Below, piece after piece: positions 32,139 to 43,639 of a DNA stretch of 64,000 bases. This stretch comes from Diaporthe sp. PMI_573 (lineage: Eukaryota; Ascomycota; Sordariomycetes; Diaporthales; Diaporthaceae): the NCBI GenBank assembly GCA_021399435.1, contig JAJTUP010000069.1:186001-250000 (forward strand), given 5' to 3'. Each line of letters opens with the position of its first letter. The stretch's first letter is position 1. The position numbers were made by a program, and so were the translations under genes. The notes beneath the pieces are model-generated. The model saw only the letters and a program-made list of their open reading frames with translations. It did not search any database and was not told where the DNA came from.

Positions 32139-33835
32139 TTAGCCCTTCCTCCTCTTTGTCGCGCCTGGCTCTGTAAATGAGGTGTCTGGAGTCAGCCCTT
32201 GCCGCTCAGCGCTGCTCGACTGCGCTTCCCGTTCGACAGGCTCTGAAACGGAGCCGGCATTTGAGTGCACCAGAGACTCTAGCTCCTGGGAAAGCCCTGT
32301 TGCCTCGGAGAGCGGCGGAACGTCAAAGTCCAACTCCGACGGCAATTGATCAATGGCGGAGCAGATGTTCTTGAAATGAGCGGGCATCCATGTGTCGTAG
32401 ACGTTCTTGGTGAATCGATACGCCGTCCACTTGTCCTTGCCGTCAAGGGCTGTAAAGTCGAAAGTATGGATCGGATAACGGTAGTACTTGGTATCTTTCT
32501 CAGCTATTACGGGGTAGTGGCCGTAAATCCGTACTGACCTGTGGTCATGCGAGACTGAGAAGGCGAGAATCTGGCGGTGGACTTCACGCTCACGCTTTAC
32601 AATACGGAAAAGCTCGACAATAGCCCGTACTGCGAGTGTCATACTGTGGGCGTTCTGCCGGTCCGCAATATCAAGCGCCCCCATGCCGCACTTTACTTCG
32701 CAGGTTAGGAATGGGAAGTATATATAGTAGGTGGCCATGAAGAAGGACTGGTCCCCGGTGATGAAGTTGCCGATAAATGGCGACAGCTTGGCGAGCTGGT
32801 CATCGGTAAATGCATCTCGTCTAAAGCCGACGGAATAGTCGGGCTGGGGACGAGGGCTGGTAAAGGGGACCGAATTGTTCCACCCTTCGTTAACGCTCTC
32901 AACCAAGATGTCGAGGTGGTTTGCACCAAATGTGGCGAGGCTCTCGGCCGAAGGAACAATAAGTCGAGTGATATCTTGGATGATTCGCGCCTCATTTTTG
33001 TTGTGTATCTTCTGGCATGTTGTTTCGAAAATGTCGTCCCGGAAAAGTGTATCGCCGGGGACTGGCTGCGTCTTCTCGAGGAGAGATCGGCAGAGGGCCT
33101 TGCTGGCATCGGCCAAGGGCAAAGGAGCCTTGGCCATGTAGCTACCCCTAACCTCGAGGAGGGTCTCATAACGTTGGTCTCGGTATGGTGCGCTTTTCTC
33201 CTCGCGCGGCTTCTGGTCGCTCGGCGTTGAACTGGCAGAGTTCGATCGCTTGCGCGACAGGTTGGACGAGGATTTCTTCCGCGCAAGTAGACCTTTCATG
33301 CCCTTCATGGTGGGAACCATCTCCGAGGTGTCTTGGGGCTTGAACAGGTCCTCTGGCCAGTGCCGTTCGTGCGCCCAGAACGCGATCGGGTCGGTCTGTG
33401 TGGGGTCGTCGCTACCAATCGCTGGCTCGCCAAACGTGCTCCCGGTAGGGAGGGTATGGGATGTCCGCTGTCGCTTCTGGCCTGGGTCGGGGCTGTACTG
33501 GGGCGTGTCGTCGACAGATTGCTTGCGTTTGCGATCTCGACTCTTAGCGGGTACTGGTGGCTGCTGTAAACAGTTAGGTTACGATTTGATACAATCATGA
33601 ACAGAAGGCATACCTGTGCAGATGGCGTTTCGTTAAACGTAGAGGGACGTCGCCGAGTGCCTTCGGCGCGCTTGGGAGCGGGGTGCTCTTGGATGCGACG
33701 GCGCTTTCGAGTAGGGCTTTTGCGCGACTTGATGCCCAGGGGCGAGAGATTATTACCTTGAATATTCAGCGCCGGCGATAGGGGCGGCTTCTGGGCCGCT
33801 CTCTGGGCCGCTCTCTGGGCCCGAGTGCGGGCCAT
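32139..33835 (-). CDS. Fungal DUF7924-type conserved protein
   Basis: Two exons, 33835-33614 and 33560-32139, with a 53-bp GT-AG intron, giving about 547 aa. The basic N-terminus (ARTRAQRAAQRAAQK, then SPTRKRRRIQ) looks like a nuclear localisation region. Exon 2 holds DPIAFWAHERHWPEDLFK, LLARKKSSSNLSRKRS, SDQKPREEKSAPYRDQRYET, PDYSVGFRRDAF, CEVKCGMGALDIADRQNAHS and KYYRYPIHTFDFTA, a conserved set in fungal DUF7924 proteins. A D-x(n)-E-x-K arrangement (PDYSVGF...CEVKCG) recalls the nuclease-like cores of restriction-like folds, but that function is an inference. The frame is intact. Such proteins are often multicopy in fungal accessory regions. I am confident of the gene, less so of the number in the family name. 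Confidence 0.78.
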
Positions 33836-36055
33836 GGCGATGAGGACGGAGGGGAATGCGAGGTGCTGTGCATAGGCTGTCGGGGGAATCGAGGGTTTGA
33901 AAATGGAATAGCATATGCGAAATAGCTGGCGATGGTTGTCCCGCCCACCGGACCCACAATTTTTCCGAGGATGGGGGCGGGCACCTCCCAGCCAATTGAC
34001 GGGATCGCGGGGTTGGTGGGGGCAATTTTAGCCGCGCAAGGTCACCCCGCCAAGATGGAATGGCCCCTGAAGCTTGCCGGTCAGACGCAGCCTTTCCCAG
34101 CCAGGCATTGCCCGGGGGCGGACCAAGAAGTCCACTGAGACTACCTACCGACTTTCCAAGGACTAGGTACGGCATTAATTCACCGAGATCCCGACAACAC
34201 GGAAAAAGAACGTAGTAATCCTTCTAATAAGATGCCTCGCTACACTGGAGGTGACCGCGTTTGTGTGCCCCCTCCCTGTGGCCACCATTGGCATGCCGGC
34301 GGCCATGCAGATCCTGTCCTCCGGAGAAGGTGAAGTCCCGCCCTCCGAACGGAAAAAAATGTAGAAACGGAGTGGATGAGACACGATGGAAAACACAACA
34401 CATGGAAGAATGATTGCAGCACTGTTGAGGTGATATGATGCACGCTTAGGATTCATAAGTGCCGCTGTTAGGGACGAGGACAGCTTATAGACTGCGAGAA
34501 CTCCGCGGCGCATACCATGAAAAATTTGAAACAGGCAATTCCATATCATGGGTAAGAAAAGTTCTTATCCATATATCCATCTTGCTGATTTTCACCAGGA
34601 CTACAGTCTCGTCATTCACCGAAACCACACACTTGTTACAAGGAGCAGCATGACCGGTGGTACTAGCCGCAGTCGTAGTATTTGTGGGCCACCGAGGCAT
34701 GCCCCGCTCCCTCCCAGCCTGGAACTCCCTAAGGCCTCTCAGCCTCATCTTAAAGCTAGCTGCTGTCTCGCTCCCCCTCAACAGGACAACTAACATCAGA
34801 CCTAAGATGCCTTAGATTTGCCGCGGCGACCCACTCAGCAAAAAGGGCCTCCCGCGCCTTCTGCGAAAACGTAAACAATTTCTCTGGGCCCGGAAATTTA
34901 AAGTTGCCCGGCTTACCGGGCGTGTCGTTAAAAAAGAGCAACGGGAAAGACGCGCTTTATCTCCTGGCGGCCGCCAAGTTTAAATCCCTTTTTCCAGCCC
35001 GTAATAACAGGTTTTATCCGGCAAGAGCCTTTACGCTTTACCCTTTTTTTGTTTTAATTTGCCCGTACCCGGTCTGTCTTATAACAGCCAGAAAGATTAG
35101 AAAATAGGCCTGCCTTCTCTAAAACTAAAATAAATCCCGATCTACTCTTTCTATATATCTTAAGAGAGCAGCATATATATCTACTAGCTGCTATATCTTA
35201 CGTCTTTATAGTAGGCTTGGTAGATCTTACCCGGCATAGTATTAATAATGCCTCTAAATGTGCCGTTTTTATATAGTAGGACACTTATAAGCTTAGAGCA
35301 GTTCTAGAGACACAATTGTATAAGGTTGGTAGAATTTAAGAATTCCCGTTTATATATATAATGCCCTATAAAGGGCTTTTTCTAGTTACATAGCTATTAT
35401 ATGTATTTAAATAAGCTTATCTGGCTTCTCTCTAATATTGTTAATATTATTTTGCGGTAGAGTTAGGCCAAGAGACCTAATGGGTTGCAAAAAGTAGTAG
35501 ACGGCTCTTCCGGAAAAGTTATGGGCTGTAGATCTAAAGGGACACGGTTGTAACTTAGACAACGAGGCCTGCCTTTCTAGGTTTTATACTGGCTCTCTTA
35601 TCGGGTTATTTATATTTTGCTTTTAAAATATGTTGTATCTTTAATAGGCTTAGTTTTTTTAGAGCCAATTTTTTAATTATGCTAACAACCTTTTAGGCCT
35701 TCTATTATAGTCTAATATTTTTAATATAAATGTAATCCTAGCATTACTCTTATTATAAGCTGGTGTTATTTTATAGCGTATAGCCTGAGTAGGTATTGAG
35801 TTAAAATGGTAAGAGAAATTGTAGATATAGTGTGTAAGGAGACGCTGGGGTTGAAGGTTTTAAAAAATGGTTGATTAATGTAACAAAAGAGCTTGCTTTT
35901 ATATCTAGTAAGAGAGCGCTAGTTATAAACCCTAGGCAATAATGGTGCTGCCCCTCTATTCTACACGCGGCAGGCATAAAGGAAATGTCTCCAACTATCT
36001 TTTAGGTTTCCTTTATAGATTTTGAGATTAACTAAGGTTAAAAATTAGTTTAAAT
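33836..36055. other. Promoter region then decaying repeat DNA
   Basis: 33836-34200 upstream of the DUF7924-type gene is GC-rich and probably contains its promoter. 34200-35110 has mixed composition with no coherent gene. From about 35110 the sequence becomes AT-rich with frequent TATATA and looks like RIP-mutated transposon DNA without an identifiable family. Confidence 0.4.
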
Positions 36056-36079
36056 GTTATTATTTGTCTAGCTCAGAGT

Positions 36080-36283
36080 TATAAATATACAACATATATA
36101 CAGGTATACAATATATACAGGTATACAGGTATACAATATATACAGGTATACAGGTATACAATATATACATATATACATATATACAAATATATATATATAC
36201 ATATATACAAATATATATATATACATATATACATATATACAAGACCTTAGATATACATATATACATATATACTTGTATACTTG

Positions 36284-36315
<32 letters not shown>

Positions 36316-36330
36316 TACAAGTATACAAGT
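36080..36330. repeat. TATACA/TATAC microsatellite
   Basis: About 250 bp built from short units such as TATACAGGTATACA, TATACATATATACA and a final (TA)n. The units drift gradually, as in slippage-generated repeats. Long frames through it ([13 protein letters not shown]...) are translation artefacts. It lies just upstream of the hAT element. Confidence 0.85.
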
Positions 36331-36751
36331 ATATAGATAACTATTATATTTTTAAATTAATAAATTAAAATATTAATATTATAGTAGTTTAATAAACTAA
36401 TAAAATAAACTATTATAACAATTTCTTTTATTTAATTTTTAATATTAAATAAAATAAACTAATAGATTAATAGACTAATAGACTAATAGCCTAATAGACA
36501 AATAGTTTTATGATTCTATAAATATAGTAGCTTTTCTATTTTTTTTTTCTTTTTTTTTCTTTTTTCCTTCTTTTATCTATATCGACTAAGATCTTAAATA
36601 GCTATCTTAACTATTAACCTACTTATCTATCGACCATTACTATACTTTAAACTTAAAACCTTTAAAAAAAACAGTTGTTTCTTTATTATAAAAAATTCTT
36701 AAAAAATAACAAGTTATCTCTTTATTATATATATATATAAATCTTAAAAAA

Positions 36752-38014
36752 ATGGCTTCTTTTACTTCTTCGGCTGCTGGACCTTCTAATTATCAAATTC
36801 AACCTACCCAGGAATCTAACCCTAAAGACGATAGTTATATTAGTAGTAATACTAATAGCGTTATATCTACTAATAATTATTTTAGAACACCAGCTATAAA
36901 AGATAAATTTAAAAATAAAAAAGAAAATAAATCAACTTATATTTTTAAACTACCAAACGCCTATACTATTACAAACAATTTATTTACTTATAAACTACTC
37001 AATATTAATTATTCAACCCCTCGAAAAGTTGTTTTTTATTGTACTATGCCAAGGTATAATAGTAAATTAACTTATAATGCTACTAGAGTTTAAATAAGCT
37101 CTAATGATATACTTCATTATAAAGAAAAACATACTCAAATAGCCTATAATCCTCAGTCTGAAGAAAGGCTAATTAAAAGTAAGCTTTTATTTCTAATATA
37201 TATATAACTAATATAATAATATTAATACATTTAAATTAGGATCAGACTATAACGATGCTATACATCATAATTTAAATTTAAAATCACAGCAAAATACTTA
37301 ATTATCAATTACTAAGTCTTTTAGTAGAAATCGAAAAAAACAAAGGTTATCTCAAAATTTATCTATAGATAATAAAGTCTATTTAGAGAAGATTATTAAT
37401 TTTTTATCATCTAACAATTTATCATTTCGTATTTTATCTTCTCAATCCTTTAATAAATTAATACAATATTTAAACAAGTAAGTTTTATTTTATTTATATT
37501 ATTATTATATAAACTATAAAATAACCTAAATATATAGAAATATACCTAAACTATACTATCGAAAATTAAGAGCATTTTTACGAGTTTCTTATAATAATAC
37601 TATATAAGATCTTAAAAAGATTATTAAAAAACAAATTAAAAATAATAAAGGAATATCTATACAGCTAGATATATAGACTTCAATTAATTTCTATAGATAT
37701 TTAGGTATTATAATAAATTATATTAATAAAGACTATAAGCCAGATTACTAACTAATAGGTAAGAAATATATATTAACTATTAATTAAATTTTATTATTAT
37801 ACTAATAATATAAATATAGGTTTTGAAATTTTAGACGAAGCCTATAGTGGAGATTATATATTTAAAATATTTAAAAACAATATAGCTATTTCTTTAAAAT
37901 TACCATTAAATATTATTAATAGGTATATTTTATAATTATCTATTTCTATTTAATTAATATATATTAATTTTAAATTATAGTATTACTTAAGATAACAGCT
38001 TAAACAATAATATA
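36752..38014 (+). pseudogene. hAT transposase, 5' part (BED-finger side), split by Copia insertion
   Basis: The 113-codon frame beginning at 36752 starts with a Ser/Gln-rich tail (MASFTSSAAGPSNYQIQPTQ) and reaches VVFYCTMPRYNSKL, where a BED zinc finger would be expected. It then continues through TAA/TAG stops with HYKEKHTQIAYN. Cys and Trp ligands have been changed. Further fragments (RKLRAFLRVSY--T--DLKKIIKKQIK, near 37560-37640) belong to the transposase body. The coding unit resumes after the retroelement at 46440. Terminal inverted repeats were not located. Confidence 0.6.
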
Positions 38015-38019
38015 TTTAT
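38015..38019. repeat. Target-site duplication TTTAT, left copy
   Basis: TTTAT directly precedes the 5' LTR start at 38020 and is repeated exactly at 46436-46440 after the 3' LTR. It is a 5-bp duplication as expected for an LTR retrotransposon, and it proves insertion into the hAT element. Confidence 0.9.
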
Positions 38020-38231
38020 TGTTGATAGGTCTATAGTGAATAGTGAAGGTCACGTGACTAGCACGGGGCCTGCACTATAAAGGGTTGTCGCCCTATGGGC
38101 GTGGCTTCGCCACACCCTTCGAAGCAACAACTTAGACCCTATAGACTTAATGGAATACCTATTCGGTCTGCACTCTCCTTTTCTCTTCGCTAACACTTCT
38201 TTCTATTGTATATAATAAAGCCCAACCAACA
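38020..38231 (+). repeat. 5' LTR of the 8.4-kb Copia element
   Basis: 212 bp, starts TGTTGATAGG and ends CCAACCAACA. It differs from the 3' LTR almost only by C/T and G/A changes, for example GTCACGTGAC versus GTTACGTGAC and GCACTATAAA versus GCATTATAAA. This is a RIP-type pattern. Confidence 0.9.
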
Positions 38232-38290
38232 CTGATCAGTAATTGCTTCAGGCGATTACAGAGCAGCAAGGAAGGAAGAGGCAGATTGCT

Positions 38291-38560
38291 ATTGACGACG
38301 TTTGACGAGTCTCTGGATTTCTATCGAAACCTGTCAATGGTCGGCGATATCTGTGCTATGATTAAACGTACCACAGTTTCTGGATTCTATATCGAAACTG
38401 TAATACGAGTAATTAGACCCTATTAGTACAACCACTGGATCTCTATCGAAGCTGTACTGAAGAGGTTACGTCTATTACAAATCTTGTCGAAAAACGATTA
38501 CATTACGCGATAAAAGCCAAGATCAGAAACACCGAGTCTCTAGATCCTATATTAAAACAG
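38291..38560 (+). repeat. Four hairpin units in the Copia leader
   Basis: Four segments share a core CTGGATTYTATATCGAA-like loop but have different flanking stems: ATTGAC/GTCAAT (38291-38338), ACAGTTTC/GAAACTGT (38373-38401), AGTACA/TGTACT (38425-38458) and a weaker ACAC/GTGT unit (38529-38565). Conserved loops with different but self-complementary stems point to RNA structure rather than to simple sequence duplication. Confidence 0.55.
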
Positions 38561-38880
38561 AGTGTCGACAATTAAGACCACAATAGTATACAAAAAGTGG
38601 CGCTGATAAGGTTGCATTCTATTAACGCAAAAATATAAAAACGTATAATCCCTTTATTAGGCACTTTAATACCAAGAAAAGCCGATTAGACCCTTATAGT
38701 ATAAAAAGAATACTATTACAAATATCTAAACAACTGATTACACTAGAGAAAGCAACAATTTGTATGTAAATTTTAGTGATATTTGTTTGCCAACACGGGG
38801 TTATGTGCTTGCTAGTTAACTGCTTGCTATTTAACTGTGTGCTATCTAGTAAAAACACTATATAAAAGAGTTACAAAGAG

Positions 38881-39190
38881 AGTTACCCTAGACTTTTTAC
38901 AAAAAACGGGTTACTTTAATTGAATTTACTTTGGCCTAGTCACGAAGTTTGAGTTACGGAGGGAGTTACCCTAGACTTTTTATAAAAATAGGCTACTTCT
39001 AAATCGAATTTACTTTAGCCTAAACAACAAGTCTGAATTATAGAGAGAGTTACTCTAGACTTTTTGTAAAAACGGGCTACTTTTGATTAAATTTATTTCA
39101 GCCCTAGTTACAAGTCTGAGTCACTAAGAGAGTTACCCTAGATTTTTTATAAAAACGGGCCACTTCTGATTGAATTTACTTTGGCTCTGC
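38881..39190 (+). repeat. 83-bp tandem repeats, four copies, in the Copia leader
   Basis: AGTTACCCTAGACTTTTT recurs at 38881, 38964, 39048 and 39131 (periods 83, 84, 83), each followed by AAAACGGGCTACTT and GAATTTACTTTGGCC-type sequence. Just after, three further GTCTGC...GGAC inverted-repeat units occur up to 39310, the last reading GCGGTCTGCTACGGACCGC. Confidence 0.8.
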
Positions 39191-41735
39191 TTATAATATA
39201 AAAAGGGCAGTCTGCCGCGGACTACTATATAATATAAAAAGTGTCGTCTGCTATAGATTACTACTACCTATTTAGCACTAAAAAGCGCGGTCTGCTACGG
39301 ACCGCTATTAAAGGAAAGCCGTGTTATATACTATATAGTTATGTGCCTGTGACGACATAGCTAATACTGGTGGCACCAATGCCGGCGGCACTAATACTGG
39401 CGGTGCTGACGCCGGTAGTACTGGTGCTAATAATGGTGACGAGGATAATAATTGTATTATAGAAACAAGCGATGATGAGGATCTATAACTTGTAAAGTTA
39501 TTAGTATAGGATACTAAAGAATACACTCTTTATGATAAGTTTAAGGTGATAGTGGATAATATAAAGAATTGATTCCGGATTCTTTATAATTTTCGGCTTT
39601 GTATAAACTAGATAGCTTGGGGTATGTCTGTCTCGATTATCTATACCTTTGATGATATTGATAGGTAAGGTTATTTGTATAATGTGTATGTATTTAAGTT
39701 TATGGATGATAATAATTTTAATGATATTGTTGATAAGGAGCTATTCTAGGAATTTAAGAGAGTATTTAAGGACTAGACTGTTAATATATAGCTGACTATA
39801 TTGGTTACTAAGAATCTTAAATGCTTCTTTTGTATATAGGGAGTCTATACTGGTTCTATATATGATATACTGGCGGACTAGATAATTGTATTTAACGAAG
39901 CCGAGTACTTATTGGAATGGCTAGACGTAGCTATTGCTGATACTACTCTTGTCCTTAAATCTAAGCTTTATAGCTTGTTAAAGGAAGGATGAAAATAAAT
40001 ACTATATATTGCTAAGTATCTATCTCTCTCTTTATTATCTGATAGAAAGGCAAGTCTACTGCTAGAAAACACGGCTAAGATGGTGAGGCTAATGCTATCA
40101 TGACTTGTTTAACAAATAATGCCATTACAACCTATTTAACGAGTACCAACTTTGTTACCACGGATTGACTTATCCTTGTATAGGCTGAGTAATTGTATAA
40201 ATAGTCCTGCGAGGACTTTACTATAGACGCCGGCAAAGATAATTAACAGGATTACATGAAAACTAGTGCCTGAACTAATCTCTCGACTATAATAGTAGAA
40301 GGTTCCTGATTCTCGGCAAAAGAAGGTTTCTGAATTATAGTAATAAAAGAAGATTTCTGACTCTGAGATATGTCTAAGCCGAGAACCGGAAGCCTTATGA
40401 AAGGGCGAGATTTGAGAGATTTGGCCACAGTAATAGGAGGTTTATAATTATGATTCTTAAATATGTCTGAGCCGAGAACTAGAAGTTTTATGGAAGGACG
40501 AGATTTGAGAGACTATTAAGGAAGCTTTCTATTATCGGAAACTATTTGTAAAGGCAGAAACCCGAGTATGGAATATTTATATGCCTGGACTATCTCCTGG
40601 TTGGCGACTGCCGAGATTGCCGGTAGCACCGGGAGCGCCGAAAGTGTTGGAGACATTAGGATATAATAATCTAGGACTACTTCCTAGTTGGCAAATGCTG
40701 GAATGGCAGGAAGCGCCGAGATTGCTGGGAGCACCGGAATATAAGGATCCGAGACTATATAATATCCTACTACTTTATAACTTGGCCTACAACGATGGTT
40801 TGTCTGAGCGGGTAGATGACTATATTGTGCTTCTACCAAGGTACTATGTAAATGGTTTAATAAACCCTGATAAGATTAATAAGTTTCTTAAGGTGTGGGC
40901 TAATTGGAATAAGTGGATAGGTGAATAGTATGATTTGCTGGATGATAAGGTGTAAATGATGTTAAATGTCTGCTTTATGTATTAAATATAGCTAGATTAG
41001 TTTTATATAGTGTTTCTACTTATTCTAGATGGTTGGGCTGAGACTTACTTTATTTATTACATTAGTCTACAGAAGACATTTTGGGAAATATATATAATAC
41101 TCAAGTAATACTTTGAATATAATACTAACTATAGGTAATACCACGCTGACTTTGCTAATATTATATATATGGAATTATAAAATAATCTAGTAAATGTAAA
41201 TAAGGACCTACAAGAGGTATTATAGAAGCTGTTTGACACTCTATAGCTAAGTTAACGAGCACTCAGGCTAGTATTTCAGAACGAGAAAGTGCTTTATATA
41301 GCTATGATATGGGTATGTTTAGGAGTACCTGAGTTTAATTATGCTTTATATGTACTGGCAGGTGTATATAAATAGTTGTTTTAGGACCTTTGGTTTTTAC
41401 TGGATATGTTTATTCGCAACACCTCTATATAACAGTTCTATGCTAGTGATGACAACTACTTAGAGGAAGCCTATGATAAAGTAGATATTGATGACGGTAA
41501 TAGAAGTGTCTACTATACTAACTGTTGATATACGGATAATTGACAGGGCCGCGGATTTGGCTACAGACTTGGCCGTGGATTTAGCCGCGGAAGCTTTGAC
41601 TAAGGTCGCGGTAGCTTTTATGGCGGATATAGAGATAGAGATAAGGGCTATTGCTTACGTGGTAGAGGCTATTCCCGCGGAACTTATCCTTAGAATTATA
41701 AATATAGCCGCGGTAACGATATATATTAATAGTTT

Positions 41736-41810
41736 AAGAAGTATTATATCTATTATAAGGAAGGCTACTAGTTTATAAAGTATTTGCTAGAGGAATGGAA
41801 ACGTGCTAGA
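41736..41810 (+). pseudogene. Gag zinc-knuckle remnant with Cys-to-Tyr changes
   Basis: The frame reads KKYYIYYKEGY, then a stop, then FIKYLLEEWKRARN. Copia gag proteins of fungi normally show C-x2-C-GKEGC-x-H at this place. Each expected Cys is Tyr here, which needs only TGY to TAY (G to A), so RIP explains the whole motif loss. Upstream is an Arg/Gly-rich stretch readable in this frame. Confidence 0.6.
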
Positions 41811-42529
41811 AATAGCTTTGTTATGTATGTAGAGTAGTATGGCGAAGACACGTCGAATATAGTATATGTGACATTTTTTACTAGCATTAAAGGTATTGGA
41901 ATCGAGGATGAGGAGGATGCTCAAAATGATGATGACTTTACTATAGTATAGTACTTAATAGATACTTTCTTTTTTTATAGTGTATTTCTGGAAGAGGATA
42001 AGTATGTGAAAGAGGATAATACTGTCCCTGTATTATAATTTATATTAGAAGGACGATATTTTTAACAATAGTTTTAGGGTATTATACTAGATATTGGAGC
42101 AGCTAAGATATTTATTACCGGATATGACTAATTTCTTGCTTTGAAGTATAAGGACCTGTCTATGTCTTTAGATATTTTACGGGTAAAGGAGGCTATAGTT
42201 TAGTTTAGTAAAGGTATAGAGTCTTTATTTATTAGAATAGTATATGTGAAGATATTACTGGAAATCATTACTTTTTATATAATATAGGTAAATATACTAT
42301 TTCTATTCTATCTAGTGGATATGGATAAATTGGGTGTGTATCTAGATAATACTATTGATAAACTTGTTTAGAAGAAGATAAGTATTACTATCTTTATTGT
42401 TTGTAAATAGGGATATGTTTGGTTCTTTTTATCTTGGAAGGAAGCCAGAATATATATTACGGAAGCTGAGCTATGATAACTTTATTAATACTTTAGTTAT
42501 CTGTTTGTTAAATAACTTGGTTGCTTATT

Positions 42530-43300
42530 AAGAAATGCTGGCTATGATGATGTTAAAAACAGTACTTTGGAAGCTATTAGTAAGTTTTATTATTATTACT
42601 AGCTTTACGATTTAGTATTAAGAAGATTTAAGTTTTTACTAAAAGATAACTATAACTTTAACTTTAAGCTTATTATTAATATAATATACTTAAATAGTAA
42701 GCCTGTGCTATATATAGTAGATGCTATTATGTCTTTTTAAGCTATATGGTTTTTATATTCTCTCTTAGCTAAAGATATATGGGAAGTACTATGGATAATG
42801 TAGATTAACATATATCTCGGACCGCCAGACTAGTTGGTTTATAATGCTGGTACTAACTTTGTGTCTATAGAGTTTTGATTAGAGGCAAGGACTATAGAAA
42901 TTATATATAAATAAGTCTCTATAAAAGCACACTGGTCTATAGGTAAAGTTAAACGCTATTATGACCTAATCTGGCGAGTCTTTGAAATCCTGATGGCTAA
43001 ACTTGCCAGAAAGTATTATAATGATGCCATACTATAAATGGCAGTTAAAGCAGTTAACGATATTGTTGGGCCTAATAGACTAATTTCTACTCTTTTTGTA
43101 TTCGGGGCATATCTATACGTTTATATAGATTTGCCCCTTATACTAACAACGCTTTAGTGTGCCAAAGCTATTTAGAAGGCGATGAAAGTACTATGTAAAC
43201 TGTTAGCTAAGTGTTAAGTAAACGATGCTTTGAATATATGGAATGGTTTAGCTATAGTAGACATTCTCGCTATACTCTTTTAGAGTAATGTTTAGGTGTG
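42530..43300 (+). pseudogene. Copia integrase remnant
   Basis: In one frame interrupted by stops: FKFLLKDNYNFNFKLIINII, then VLYIVDAIMSF, then VYNAGTNFVSIEF and HWSIGKVKRYYDLIWRVFEI. This fits the integrase core, with the first catalytic Asp now Asn, and the following helix. Confidence 0.65.
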
Positions 43301-43639
43301 GCGTGAAAAAGATGGATGACAAGGCCTATACAAGGTTTTGTTTATTAATAGGCACGACGTTATTCTAGATCTTTTAAATAGTCTGGTTAAGTTTAGGTCT
43401 ATTGTGGTAAGACTATACTATTAAGAAGAGGCTGTCCTTGATGAGGAAGATGTTTATGATATTAATAAGCTAGAACGATATATAACTAAAGGTATAAATC
43501 TAGATGTTGTTCCGGATAAATTAGAAGTTGTTTTACCGGATAAACCAGAGTAGCTACGACGATAATAAGGCTGTTTCCCGGGATTTAAGAACAAACCTAA
43601 CGTGTATATAGTAGAAGGTTTTGTGATATAAAAAGAGAA

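Noticed and set aside
34756..35107. Frames of 61 and 67 codons on opposite strands
   Set aside because: Short, unsupported by any motif, and at the start of repeat-derived DNA.
36060..36328. Two overlapping 86-codon minus-strand frames rich in Tyr/Ile/Cys
   Set aside because: They are translations of a TATACA microsatellite and have no independent coding support.
41488..41778. 96-codon Ala/Ile-rich plus-strand frame
   Set aside because: It is the wrong frame over the Arg/Gly-rich gag segment of the Copia element; the neighbouring frame carries the zinc-knuckle remnant.
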